Assembly: GCA_003153055.1 (NCBI GenBank)
Contig: PMBV01000077.1
Location: 1 to 12,871 of the forward strand
Length of the DNA: 12,871 nt
From: Myxococcales bacterium
GTDB taxonomy: Bacteria; Myxococcota; Myxococcia; Myxococcales; Myxococcaceae
Direction: 5' to 3'
Positions 1 to 6,083 of the stretch are shown here, piece by piece; positions within the stretch are counted from its first letter, which is position 1, and each line of letters opens with the position of its first letter. Both the position numbers and the translations under genes were made by a program. The notes under the pieces were generated by a model, which worked only from the letters and a program-made list of their open reading frames with translations, was not told the DNA's origin and ran no database searches.

Positions 1-933
1 GTCTCATTCACGTTGACAGGTTCCGCTGCGACGGTGGCCGCGCTGCTCCGCGAGCGGCTCCCGGCTCCTCTGGTGGCGCTCCTCTCGGACGAGCCGCCCG
101 AGCTGGTCGACGGCGTCTTCGTCGACGACGCGCTGAAAGAGTCGCGGTCGGACCGGCTGTATCGGCTCAAGCTCAAGGGAGCCGGAGCGCTCTTCGTGTA
201 CTGCCTCGTCGAGCACAAGAGCGCAGCCGAGGAGAGAGCAGGAGTCCAGCTCCTTGGCTACATGGTGAGGCAGTGGGAGCGTGCGGAAGGCGGGGTGAGC
301 GAGCCACTCGCGCCGATTCTTCCGCTCGTCATCTACCATGGCCCGACGCCCTCGAAGGCCTCCCGGTACTTCTCGGGGCTCGTGGCGCCGCATGCGGCGA
401 AGCTCGGCGTGAAGCCGCTCGACTTCGAGATGGTGCTGGTGGACCTCGGGGCGATAGATGACGACGAGCTGTCGAGCGAGCCGACGCCGCGGGCGGGCCT
501 TCTGGCGCTCAAGTATGCAACCAGAGAGGCGCTTCAGAGAGCGCGTCTGGGCAAGGTGCTGACGGCGCTTGCTTCCGCCCCCGGGATTTTGCGGGTGGCT
601 TTGGTGTATATGATGGAGACCTACCGGGGCGTCAACCGAGCCCAGTTGCTCGGCGAGGCGCGCCGGGTGATGCCGGAGGAGGACGTGATGACGGTCGCAC
701 AGGAACTGAGAGATGAGGGCCGAGTGGAGGGTGAAGCGAAGGGTGAGGCGAAGGGCCGAGTGGAGGGGCAACGCTCGACGCTCCTGCGCGTCCTCGGCAG
801 GAGGTTCGGTAGCGTCCCAGACGACGTCCGAGGCCGAGTCATAGTCGCGGCCTCAGCGGAACTCGAGGGCTGGCTCGATCTCGCCTTGGACGCCGCGACG
901 CTCGACGCCGTCTTCGGGCCTGCCACCCACTGA
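1..933 (+). CDS. Rpn/YhgA-like recombination-promoting nuclease, 5'-truncated by window
   Basis: The frame is open from base 1 to the TGA at 931-933. The TTG at 13 is a possible but unconvincing start: residues before it (VSFT) look like the end of the HDxLF...F opening usual in this family, so I take the gene as starting upstream. Counting from the first codon, the PD-(D/E)XK core is visible: Asp51 in RSD, then the E71-H-K73 motif after a hydrophobic strand, then Gln83 ahead of LLGYMVRQWE. LPLVIYHG follows near residue 110, also typical. The C-terminal quarter has a Gly-Glu-Ala-Lys repeat linker and a terminal helical domain (LLRVLGRRFG onward) that is common in Rpn proteins. Known Rpn proteins are DNA endonucleases linked to RecA-independent recombination; they are often called transposases, but there is no sign of transposon ends here. 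Family assignment is fairly sure; any cellular role is inferred. Confidence 0.85.
   Translation, partial: VSFTLTGSAATVAALLRERLPAPLVALLSDEPPELVDGVFVDDALKESRSDRLYRLKLKGAGALFVYCLVEHKSAAEERAGVQLLGYMVRQWERAEGGVSEPLAPILPLVIYHGPTPSKASRYFSGLVAPHAAKLGVKPLDFEMVLVDLGAIDDDELSSEPTPRAGLLALKYATREALQRARLGKVLTALASAPGILRVALVYMMETYRGVNRAQLLGEARRVMPEEDVMTVAQELRDEGRVEGEAKGEAKGRVEGQRSTLLRVLGRRFGSVPDDVRGRVIVAASAELEGWLDLALDAATLDAVFGPATH
718..765 (+). repeat. In-frame 12-nt tandem repeat in the Rpn gene
   Basis: Four consecutive 12-base units encode GRVE, GEAK, GEAK and GRVE. The two outer units are identical (GGCCGAGTGGAG) and the two middle ones differ by one base. The repeat keeps the reading frame and makes a charged, probably helical linker between the nuclease core and the C-terminal domain. 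Such repeats can gain or lose units without a frameshift. Confidence 0.8.
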
Positions 934-968
934 CGTCGAGCGCGCGTCGACTCACTTCGCTCGGCGAG

Positions 969-1226
969 TCACTCCTCGAGAGGCCTGGCTCCAGGCGCCG
1001 GTGGCACGGCGGACCCCGCGCGGCGGGCCTTCCACGCCGCCGCCGCCAGCACGAGGATATTGGCGACGATGACCGGCGGAGCCCGCATCGCGACCCCGTA
1101 GGCGACCCACATCACGGCGCCGAGCATCTGCACCCGCACCAGGAGCTCCGGGCGGGTGAAGAAGTAGGAGGCGACGAAGACCGCGGAGGCGGCCCAGCCC
1201 AAGGCGTCTATCATCCAGCCGCTCAT
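969..1226 (-). CDS. Small three-helix membrane protein, YgjV/SemiSWEET-like
   Basis: This encodes 85 residues starting at the ATG whose complement is CAT at 1224-1226. The frame stays open upstream to 1349, but that extension lies wholly inside the HAD gene and is Arg/Pro-rich, so the shorter start is preferred. Three hydrophobic segments are visible at about residues 5-23, 33-48 and 50-65, followed by a basic KARR and a Pro-rich tail. The segment W-VAYG followed by PVIVAN resembles the second half of SemiSWEET sugar transporters and YgjV-type inner-membrane proteins, but the PQ motif of classical SWEETs is absent, so a transport role is only a guess. The start codon overlaps the HAD stop codon as ATGA, which indicates translational coupling and a shared transcript. 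Confidence 0.75.
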   Translation of the reverse strand: MSGWMIDALGWAASAVFVASYFFTRPELLVRVQMLGAVMWVAYGVAMRAPPVIVANILVLAAAAWKARRAGSAVPPAPGARPLEE

Positions 1227-2041
1227 GCGGCGTCCGAGGTCTGAGTGGGCGCCTGGTGAATCGTCACCCGGTCGGTGCGGGCCTTCTCCCAGCCGTGGAG
1301 CGAGAGCCCGTGAGCCTCGACGAGCCCGTGGATCTTCGGAGCCTCCCACCCGCCAAGCTGCTCGAGAATGGGCACCACGATGCTGAAGGCGCTGTCACTG
1401 AGCACCGTCGTCTTGGCGATGCGCGCCAGCAGCTTGTTCTCGGAGACAGCGATAGTGAACCCGCCACGGTTGTTGACGTGCAGCATCACGTGCACGTCGG
1501 AGCTGCCGTCGCCCACGTAGATGGTGTCCTCCGGCGGGTTCTCGAACCGGCGCTCGAGCTCCTCGACGACCGAGACCTTCCCGTAGCCGGCCGACGTGCG
1601 CACGATGGAGCGCACCTCACCCGTCGAGGGCTCGTAGTCGAACTCGGTGCCGAAGATGTTCTCCGGCGGCACCATGCCCTTGAGCGCCGATTGAATGACC
1701 TCCTTGGGCGCCGCCGAGACCACGAAGAACGAAAACGAGAAGTCCTCGAGGTCTTGGGCGAGGAACTCGGTCAACGCGGGTATGTCGTGCCGGAGTCGAA
1801 CCAGTCGGCCCGCCTCCTCCAGATGCTCCCGGCGTACGCCACGGAACTCCGGGTCGTGCCGAATGAGGTACGCCAGCTCGGCGCCCTGCTGCACCAGGTT
1901 CGTTCGAGCCAGGCCCTCGACCTTCTCTTGGAACCGTGTCGCGCCAATGACGCCGCTCAGCACCTGGCCAGAGTCGTTGAAGCTCAGGGTTTGATCGAAG
2001 TCCGAGACCAGCAAGAAATGCCGCTTTCGAGTGGAAGACAT
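1223..2041 (-). CDS. HAD-superfamily phosphatase (subfamily IB-like)
   Basis: This 272-residue soluble protein has all four HAD motifs. Motif I is D14-F-D16-Q-T (nucleophile Asp14 and acid/base Asp16), motif II is Ser109 in VVSAAP, motif III is probably Lys155, and motif IV is GDGSSD with Asp178 and Asp182 for magnesium. The roughly 90 residues between motifs I and II are mostly helical and make a C1-type cap, as in phosphoserine phosphatase-like enzymes. The Asp-Gln-Thr variant of motif I is compatible with phosphatase activity on a small phosphorylated metabolite; the substrate cannot be read from sequence. A clear AAGGAG ribosome binding site lies 5' of the ATG (complement of 2046-2056), with a good promoter further upstream. 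It is the first gene of a two-gene unit with the small membrane protein and is divergent from the GntR regulator. Confidence 0.88.
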   Translation of the reverse strand: MSSTRKRHFLLVSDFDQTLSFNDSGQVLSGVIGATRFQEKVEGLARTNLVQQGAELAYLIRHDPEFRGVRREHLEEAGRLVRLRHDIPALTEFLAQDLEDFSFSFFVVSAAPKEVIQSALKGMVPPENIFGTEFDYEPSTGEVRSIVRTSAGYGKVSVVEELERRFENPPEDTIYVGDGSSDVHVMLHVNNRGGFTIAVSENKLLARIAKTTVLSDSAFSIVVPILEQLGGWEAPKIHGLVEAHGLSLHGWEKARTDRVTIHQAPTQTSDAA

Positions 2042-2087
2042 GGGGGGCTCCTTTCCGTGAAGCCAATATATCAGCTTGACGCACTGA

Positions 2088-2117
2088 GCTATACGGGTCG
2101 GCGGGCCATTATGTCAA
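2088..2117 (-). promoter_or_regulatory. Sigma-70-like promoter for the HAD/membrane-protein pair
   Basis: On the minus strand, a perfect -35 TTGACA (complement of 2112-2117) is followed after 18 bp by TATAGC (complement of 2088-2093). Transcription would start near 2080, leaving a leader of about 40 nt before the ATG at 2041. The leader includes CTGATATATTGG (complement of 2063-2074), which shares the core TGATATA with the palindrome in front of the divergent GntR gene, so that regulator may bind here too. Confidence 0.55.
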
Positions 2118-2156
2118 ATGTTCCTGCGTATTCAGAATGAAATGAGCCAGATACAC

Positions 2157-2185
2157 TTGCCGGGACCCTCGACTTGATATAACAA
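2157..2185 (+). promoter_or_regulatory. Putative GntR promoter with overlapping operator
   Basis: TTGATATAACAA at 2174-2185 is an imperfect palindrome: 10 of 12 positions match its own reverse complement. It contains TATAAC (2178-2183), a good -10 box; a weak TTGCCG -35 at 2157-2162 lies 15 bp upstream. The -10 box ends only 12 nt before the ATG at 2196, so the transcript would have a leader of only a few bases, which agrees with the absence of any Shine-Dalgarno sequence. A dyad across a -10 box is where an autorepressor would bind. The element is visible; its use by this regulator is inferred. Confidence 0.45.
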
Positions 2186-2195
2186 CTTCACGAAC

Positions 2196-3317
2196 ATGGA
2201 AGAGAAGAGAGTCCCTCTCTACCGGCAGGTCTATGGCGCCCTGGAGCGGGGCATCCGTTCGGGGCGGTGGAAGCGTGGCGACCGGTTGCCGAGCGAGGCC
2301 CAATTGGTGCGGGACTTCGGGGCGTCGCGAATCACGGTTGGCCGGGCGGTGCGCGACCTGCAGCAGGCAGGGTTGGTGGAGCGGCACGCGGGCTCAGGGA
2401 CGTTCGTCAAGGCGTCGCGGGGACCGGCGGCGCACTCCTTCGGGCTGTTGATTCCCGACCTGGGCGAGACGGAGATTTTCGAGCCCATCTGCCAGGGGAT
2501 GATGTCATCGCCGTTGGCCGAGGAGCACGCGTTGGTGTGGGGCAGCCTGGCGAACGCGGGCCCGTCGAACGCCGAGAACGCGTGGCAGCTGTGCCGGCAG
2601 TACATCGACCGGAAGGTGTCGGGGGTGTTCTTCGCGCCGCTCGAGTTCGTGCCCAGTCGAGACGAGGTCAACGCCCGCATCGTTCGCGCGCTCGACGAGG
2701 CGAGCATTCCAATCGTCTTGCTGGACCGCGCGGCGACGCCGTTCCCTCGACGCGGGGGCCACGACCTGGTGGGTCTCGACAACCGGCACGCGGGCTTCGT
2801 GGTGACGGACCACCTCTTGGGTCTCGGGGCGCGGCGCATCGGGTTCATCGCGATGCCTGGCGCGGCGCCCACGGTCGAGGCGCGGGAGTCTGGCTACCGA
2901 GAGGCACTGCTTGCCCATGGCGTCGAGCCGGAGCGGTCCCTCATGCGGCGCCTCGACCCAGACGACGCGCAGGCCGTCGGCGCGCTGCTGGCCGAGAGTC
3001 GACCCGAGGCCTTGGTGTGCGCCAACGACCGCACGGCGGCGCGCATCATGCGGACGTTGGGCGGGCTGGGCCGCGGGGTTCCGAACGAGGTGAGGCTGGT
3101 CGGCATCGACGACGCGGGCTACGCGGCGCTGCTGCCGATGCCGCTGACGACGCTGCGTCAACCGACACGGCAGATCGGTGCCGCGGCGCTCGCGGCGATG
3201 CTCGATCGCGTCGATGGCTCGGACCTGCCACCCCGGGACATTCTCCTGCAGGGCGCGTTGATCGTCCGCGGGTCATGCGGAGCGTCGGCCGGAGCCGAGG
3301 GGACGCTCGGCTCGTAG
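2196..3317 (+). CDS. GntR-family regulator with LacI-type sugar-binding domain (AraR-like architecture)
   Basis: This is a 373-residue protein. Residues 1-72 form a GntR winged helix: PLYRQVYGAL, RLPSEAQL, a recognition helix SRITVGRAVRDL, and the wing H-A-G-S-G-T-F at 64-70. Residues about 80-360 form a periplasmic-binding-protein-like domain of the LacI/GalR type: FGLLIPD near 82, VSGVFFAPLE at 141-150, IPIVLLDR at 171-178, GHDLVGLDNRHAG at 188-200, ALVCANDRTA at 272-281, and VGIDDAGYAALL at 302-313. This combination is known from AraR-like sugar-responsive repressors, so a carbohydrate effector is likely but not identified. The ATG sits six residues before PLYRQ, as usual for GntR proteins, although no ribosome binding site precedes it. 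It is divergent from the HAD pair and lies 302 bp ahead of an aldo/keto reductase in the same direction; both are plausible targets. Confidence 0.9.
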   Translation: MEEKRVPLYRQVYGALERGIRSGRWKRGDRLPSEAQLVRDFGASRITVGRAVRDLQQAGLVERHAGSGTFVKASRGPAAHSFGLLIPDLGETEIFEPICQGMMSSPLAEEHALVWGSLANAGPSNAENAWQLCRQYIDRKVSGVFFAPLEFVPSRDEVNARIVRALDEASIPIVLLDRAATPFPRRGGHDLVGLDNRHAGFVVTDHLLGLGARRIGFIAMPGAAPTVEARESGYREALLAHGVEPERSLMRRLDPDDAQAVGALLAESRPEALVCANDRTAARIMRTLGGLGRGVPNEVRLVGIDDAGYAALLPMPLTTLRQPTRQIGAAALAAMLDRVDGSDLPPRDILLQGALIVRGSCGASAGAEGTLGS

Positions 3318-3619
3318 AGGTGTCCGGAGATTGGGCATCACGCTGCACCTTGGCTGAGCTCGCCACGCGGTCACTTGACCTGGGTTTTCAGCAATGGGTG
3401 CGCGCTTGGAGATCCCGACACCCCATTCTCGCTGAACTGGCCTTGAGCCGAGGGGCTCGTCTCGTTCGCCCGGGCTTCTGAATCCCGAAGTCACAGCATC
3501 GCCCTCAATGCGGCAGGCGCCTGGCTCACTCGAGCCGCTCGCCGGAGCCACCTCATCGGTGTCGATGCCCTCGCGGCACCGCGCGCTGCCCGTTAGCGTG
3601 GCTCCACGGAGGTGGACCC
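3318..3619. other. Intergenic stretch between GntR regulator and aldo/keto reductase
   Basis: I see no convincing gene here: the open frames on both strands have low-complexity Arg/Pro/Ser composition and run in from shadow frames of the neighbours. A short stem GAGCC/GGCTC with a 4-nt loop at 3445-3458 is the only hairpin noted, and it lacks a T-run. A TTGACC at 3375-3380 resembles a -35 box but has no matching -10. The last 15 bases hold the reductase ribosome binding site. Confidence 0.5.
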
Positions 3620-4552
3620 ATGCGGTACCGGCAACTCGGTCGAAGTGAGCTCAAGGTCTCGGAGGTGAGCCTCGGCTCGTGGCTCACTTTTGGCGGAGGC
3701 GTAAAGGAGGACCGCGCCGCGGCGTGTGTCCAGGCGGCCTTCGAGGCGGGGGTGAACTTCATCGACACGGCGAACGTGTACTCCGGAGGCGAGGCCGAGC
3801 GGTTCCTCGGGCAGGCGCTGAAGGACCGGCCGCGCAGCTCCTACGTGTTGGCCACCAAGCTGTTCTTCCCCATGTCGAACACCGATAGGGGCCTCTCGGC
3901 GGCGCAGATCGAAAAGCAGCTCGCGGCCTCGCTGAAGCGCCTGGGGACGGACTACGTCGACCTCTACCAGTGCCATCGGTATGACGGCGACACGCCCCTG
4001 GAGGAGACGATGGCGGCGCTCACCCGGGCGGTGGAGCAAGGGAAGGCGCGGTACATTGGCTTCTCGGAGTGGACCGCGGAGCAGATCAGCGCGTCCCTCG
4101 CGCTCCCGGGGACTCGCTTCGTCTCGAGTCAGCCGCAGTACTCGATGCTGTACCGCGAGCCCGAGTCGAAGGTCTTCCCGCTGTGCGCCAGGGAGGGCAT
4201 CGGGCAGATTGTCTGGTCACCGCTCAAGCAGGGCATCTTGACTGGGAAATACCGGCCCGGGCAGGCGCCGCCACCGGACTCGCGCGCGGCCAGCAAGAGT
4301 ATGGGCACCTTCATGCAAGGTCGGCTCGGGGATGCCGACCTCCGCACCGTGGAGAAGCTGGCGCCCATTGCCCAGGGAGCGGGCTTGACGCTGGCGCAGC
4401 TCGCGCTGGCGTGGGTGCTGCGCCGCCCCGAAGTATCGTCGGCCATCATTGGCGCGACGAGCCCCGAGCAGGTGAAGGAGAATGCCGCGGCTTCAGATGT
4501 CACGCTCTCATCAGACGTGCTGGCACGGATAGAATCCGTGCTCCGCTCGTAG
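3620..4552 (+). CDS. Aldo/keto reductase, Kv-beta/YghZ-like
   Basis: This 310-residue NADPH-dependent oxidoreductase of the (beta/alpha)8-barrel AKR superfamily is complete in length. The catalytic tetrad is visible: Asp49 in NFIDTANVY, Tyr54 in VYSGGEAE, Lys80 in LATKL and His119 in LYQCHR. GKARYIGFSEW at 141-151, SPLKQGILTGKY at 200-211 and AIIGATSPEQVKEN at 275-288 mark the cofactor-binding C-terminal half. The opening MRYRQLGRSELKVSEVSLGSW and the Y-S-G-G-E-A-E segment place it nearer the Kv-channel beta-subunit/YghZ group than the aldose reductases. Known members reduce small aldehydes such as methylglyoxal or glyceraldehyde-3-phosphate; the substrate here is unknown. ACGGAGG about 8 nt before the ATG is a good ribosome binding site. 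The sugar-type regulator upstream may control it. Confidence 0.92.
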   Translation: MRYRQLGRSELKVSEVSLGSWLTFGGGVKEDRAAACVQAAFEAGVNFIDTANVYSGGEAERFLGQALKDRPRSSYVLATKLFFPMSNTDRGLSAAQIEKQLAASLKRLGTDYVDLYQCHRYDGDTPLEETMAALTRAVEQGKARYIGFSEWTAEQISASLALPGTRFVSSQPQYSMLYREPESKVFPLCAREGIGQIVWSPLKQGILTGKYRPGQAPPPDSRAASKSMGTFMQGRLGDADLRTVEKLAPIAQGAGLTLAQLALAWVLRRPEVSSAIIGATSPEQVKENAAASDVTLSSDVLARIESVLRS

Positions 4553-4641
4553 GCCTGGCCAAGTCCTCTCCGGCATTGCGCGGTTGTCTGCCTGGTCTCT
4601 TCGCGGCAGTCGACACCCGCGGGCAGAAGGGGTATTGGCCT

Positions 4642-4680
4642 TCAATTCGTCTTCAGCAGTCTCACTGCGTTACGAATTGA
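4642..4680 (+). promoter_or_regulatory. Nested perfect hairpin abutting the ribosome binding site of the 4694 gene
   Basis: A 9-bp perfect outer arm TCAATTCGT (4642-4650) pairs with ACGAATTGA (4672-4680). Inside it, a second perfect arm GCAGT (4656-4660) pairs with ACTGC (4664-4668) across the 3-nt loop CTC. The last base of the right arm touches the AGGAAGG Shine-Dalgarno sequence (4680-4686) that serves the ATG at 4694. There is no T-run after it, so it is unlikely to be an intrinsic terminator for the reductase gene. It could be a leader hairpin masking the ribosome binding site, or a DNA operator with arms three turns apart. The structure is seen directly; the function is inferred. Confidence 0.6.
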
Positions 4681-4693
4681 GGAAGGTGTTGCG

Positions 4694-5929
4694 ATGAGGG
4701 GTCCGAATTCGCTTGTCTCGCTGTTCAAGCTGCTCTGTGTCCTGGCGCCGGCGTTGGGGCTCGCCCAGGTGCCGGCGTCGATCGGCTACCAAGGGAGGTT
4801 GCTGAACGCTGACGGGACGGCCGTTGTGGGTCCTCAGGCCATCACATTCTCCATCTACGCTGCCGCCAGCGGAAACGCTCCACCGCTTTGGACTGAGGAG
4901 CAGGTGATCGCCCTGACGGAGGGGTTCTACTCAACCTCACTGGGCGTGCTGAAGCCGTTGCCTACTGCGGTCTTCGACGGCTCGGTACGATATCTCGAAC
5001 TATCGGTCGGCGGCGCCGCGATGAGCCCGCGCCAACCCATCGCCTCTGTGGCCTACGCGCTGGTCTCCCAGAGCGTGTCCGGGGGCCCCGTCAACGCGAG
5101 TAGCCTGACGGTCGCCAACACACCCGTCGTCGACGCCTCGGGAAGGCTGAACCCCGCGACCATTGCTCCCGGCAGTGTCCCTCGAGATCGACTCGACCGC
5201 GACGGGCTCACGACGGATGTCGCACGTGGGGCACCGGTGAACGTGACGGCAGGAGACCTCTTGGGTGGAGGCCCGACCAATGAGTATGCGGACGGGAGCT
5301 ACTGGACGACCTCGACCTTTCCAGCGACCCTGACGGTCGATCTGAAAGGCTCGTACTACTTCAACCAGGTCACCTTCGAGGCCGCTTGGCGAGGCGACGG
5401 GAGGTACATTCCCACCTACAGCGGAACCGCGGCATACGTTCTCGAATACAGCGTCGACAAGGCGACCTGGACGAACATCCCTTCGGTGGCTCCGGTCCAG
5501 GGTGACGTGTTCATTCACAGAGTCGGGGGCCTCTTGCGTTACCTGCGCCTGACGGTCATTTCCCCATTCACGGCGGGCAACCCGGTGAACGTCTCGATGT
5601 TCCGCGTGCTGTCGACGACCTACGGCGACTCGACGCGGGTCGACGCCAGGCGACTCTATGGGGGCTTGACGCAGACGAAGAAAGGCGAGCTCGTGCCCGC
5701 CCCCGCGGGCAGAGTGACGGGCATCGTGACTGCCACATGCGATCTTGGGAGCACGACTACTGCGGTTTGTGAACCGTGGGGTACGGGCACCTGCGCGGGG
5801 AGCACAGCGATCTGTACCTCGAAGATAGGTTGCACCGCTGGGGTCTTGGTCAGGGTCAGTCACGGGGTCTGCTACTCGACTGCCTACGACGTGAAGAGCT
5901 ATTGCCACAACTACCTCTGCCTCGAATAG
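4694..5929 (+). CDS. Exported tail-fibre-like / discoidin-like protein with Cys-rich C-terminus
   Basis: This 411-residue protein starts at an ATG with AGGAAGG 7 nt upstream. Residues 1-24 are a signal peptide ending LGLA/Q. Residues about 26-128 match a domain common in exported Bacteroidota and Myxococcota proteins: IGYQGRLLNADG, TFSIYAAASG, PLWTEEQ, GFYSTSLG, then MSPRQPIASVAYAL. A Ser/Pro/Asp linker follows (130-175). Residues about 182-308 resemble a discoidin (F5/8 type C) jelly-roll: an indel-tolerant start, WTTSTFPATLTVDLKGSYYFNQVTFE, VLEYSVDKATWT and LRYLRLTV, consistent with carbohydrate binding. The last 65 residues hold eight cysteines (349, 359, 367, 374, 380, 393, 404, 409) and are probably a disulfide-knotted module I cannot name. 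It is the first of five plus-strand genes for exported proteins. A carbohydrate- or matrix-binding surface protein is likely; the exact role is unknown. Confidence 0.8.
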   Translation: MRGPNSLVSLFKLLCVLAPALGLAQVPASIGYQGRLLNADGTAVVGPQAITFSIYAAASGNAPPLWTEEQVIALTEGFYSTSLGVLKPLPTAVFDGSVRYLELSVGGAAMSPRQPIASVAYALVSQSVSGGPVNASSLTVANTPVVDASGRLNPATIAPGSVPRDRLDRDGLTTDVARGAPVNVTAGDLLGGGPTNEYADGSYWTTSTFPATLTVDLKGSYYFNQVTFEAAWRGDGRYIPTYSGTAAYVLEYSVDKATWTNIPSVAPVQGDVFIHRVGGLLRYLRLTVISPFTAGNPVNVSMFRVLSTTYGDSTRVDARRLYGGLTQTKKGELVPAPAGRVTGIVTATCDLGSTTTAVCEPWGTGTCAGSTAICTSKIGCTAGVLVRVSHGVCYSTAYDVKSYCHNYLCLE

Positions 5930-6083
5930 GGTGATTGAGCGGTCCAATCCTCGTGCTTGATGTGGGCGAAGGTGGCGACATTTCGCTTCACTTCTTCCAT
6001 TGAGCGGCCTACCCTCCGCGCGCGTCGACGCACGGTTTGGTTGCAGCGGATGCTGGTGATGCAGACCGTCTCCGGGGAGCCCG

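Noticed and set aside
1..933. Rpn gene as part of an insertion sequence
   Set aside because: No terminal inverted repeats or target duplications are visible; Rpn proteins are commonly mislabelled transposases. The left side is outside the window.
949..970. Terminator between the Rpn gene and the convergent membrane-protein gene
   Set aside because: The arms GACTC/GAGTC give only five pairs plus a mismatch, a long loop and no T-run.
1256..2140. 294-codon plus-strand frame opposite the HAD gene
   Set aside because: The minus strand has all four HAD motifs and a promoter; this frame is their shadow.
2267..3481. 404-codon plus-strand frame inside the GntR gene
   Set aside because: It is an alternate frame of a gene with complete GntR and LacI-type domains; composition is almost wholly Arg/Ala/Gly/Pro.
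4642..4680. Integron attC recombination site
   Set aside because: The hairpin is tempting, but neither the RYYYAAC nor the GTTRRRY core motif is present and there is no integrase or cassette structure.
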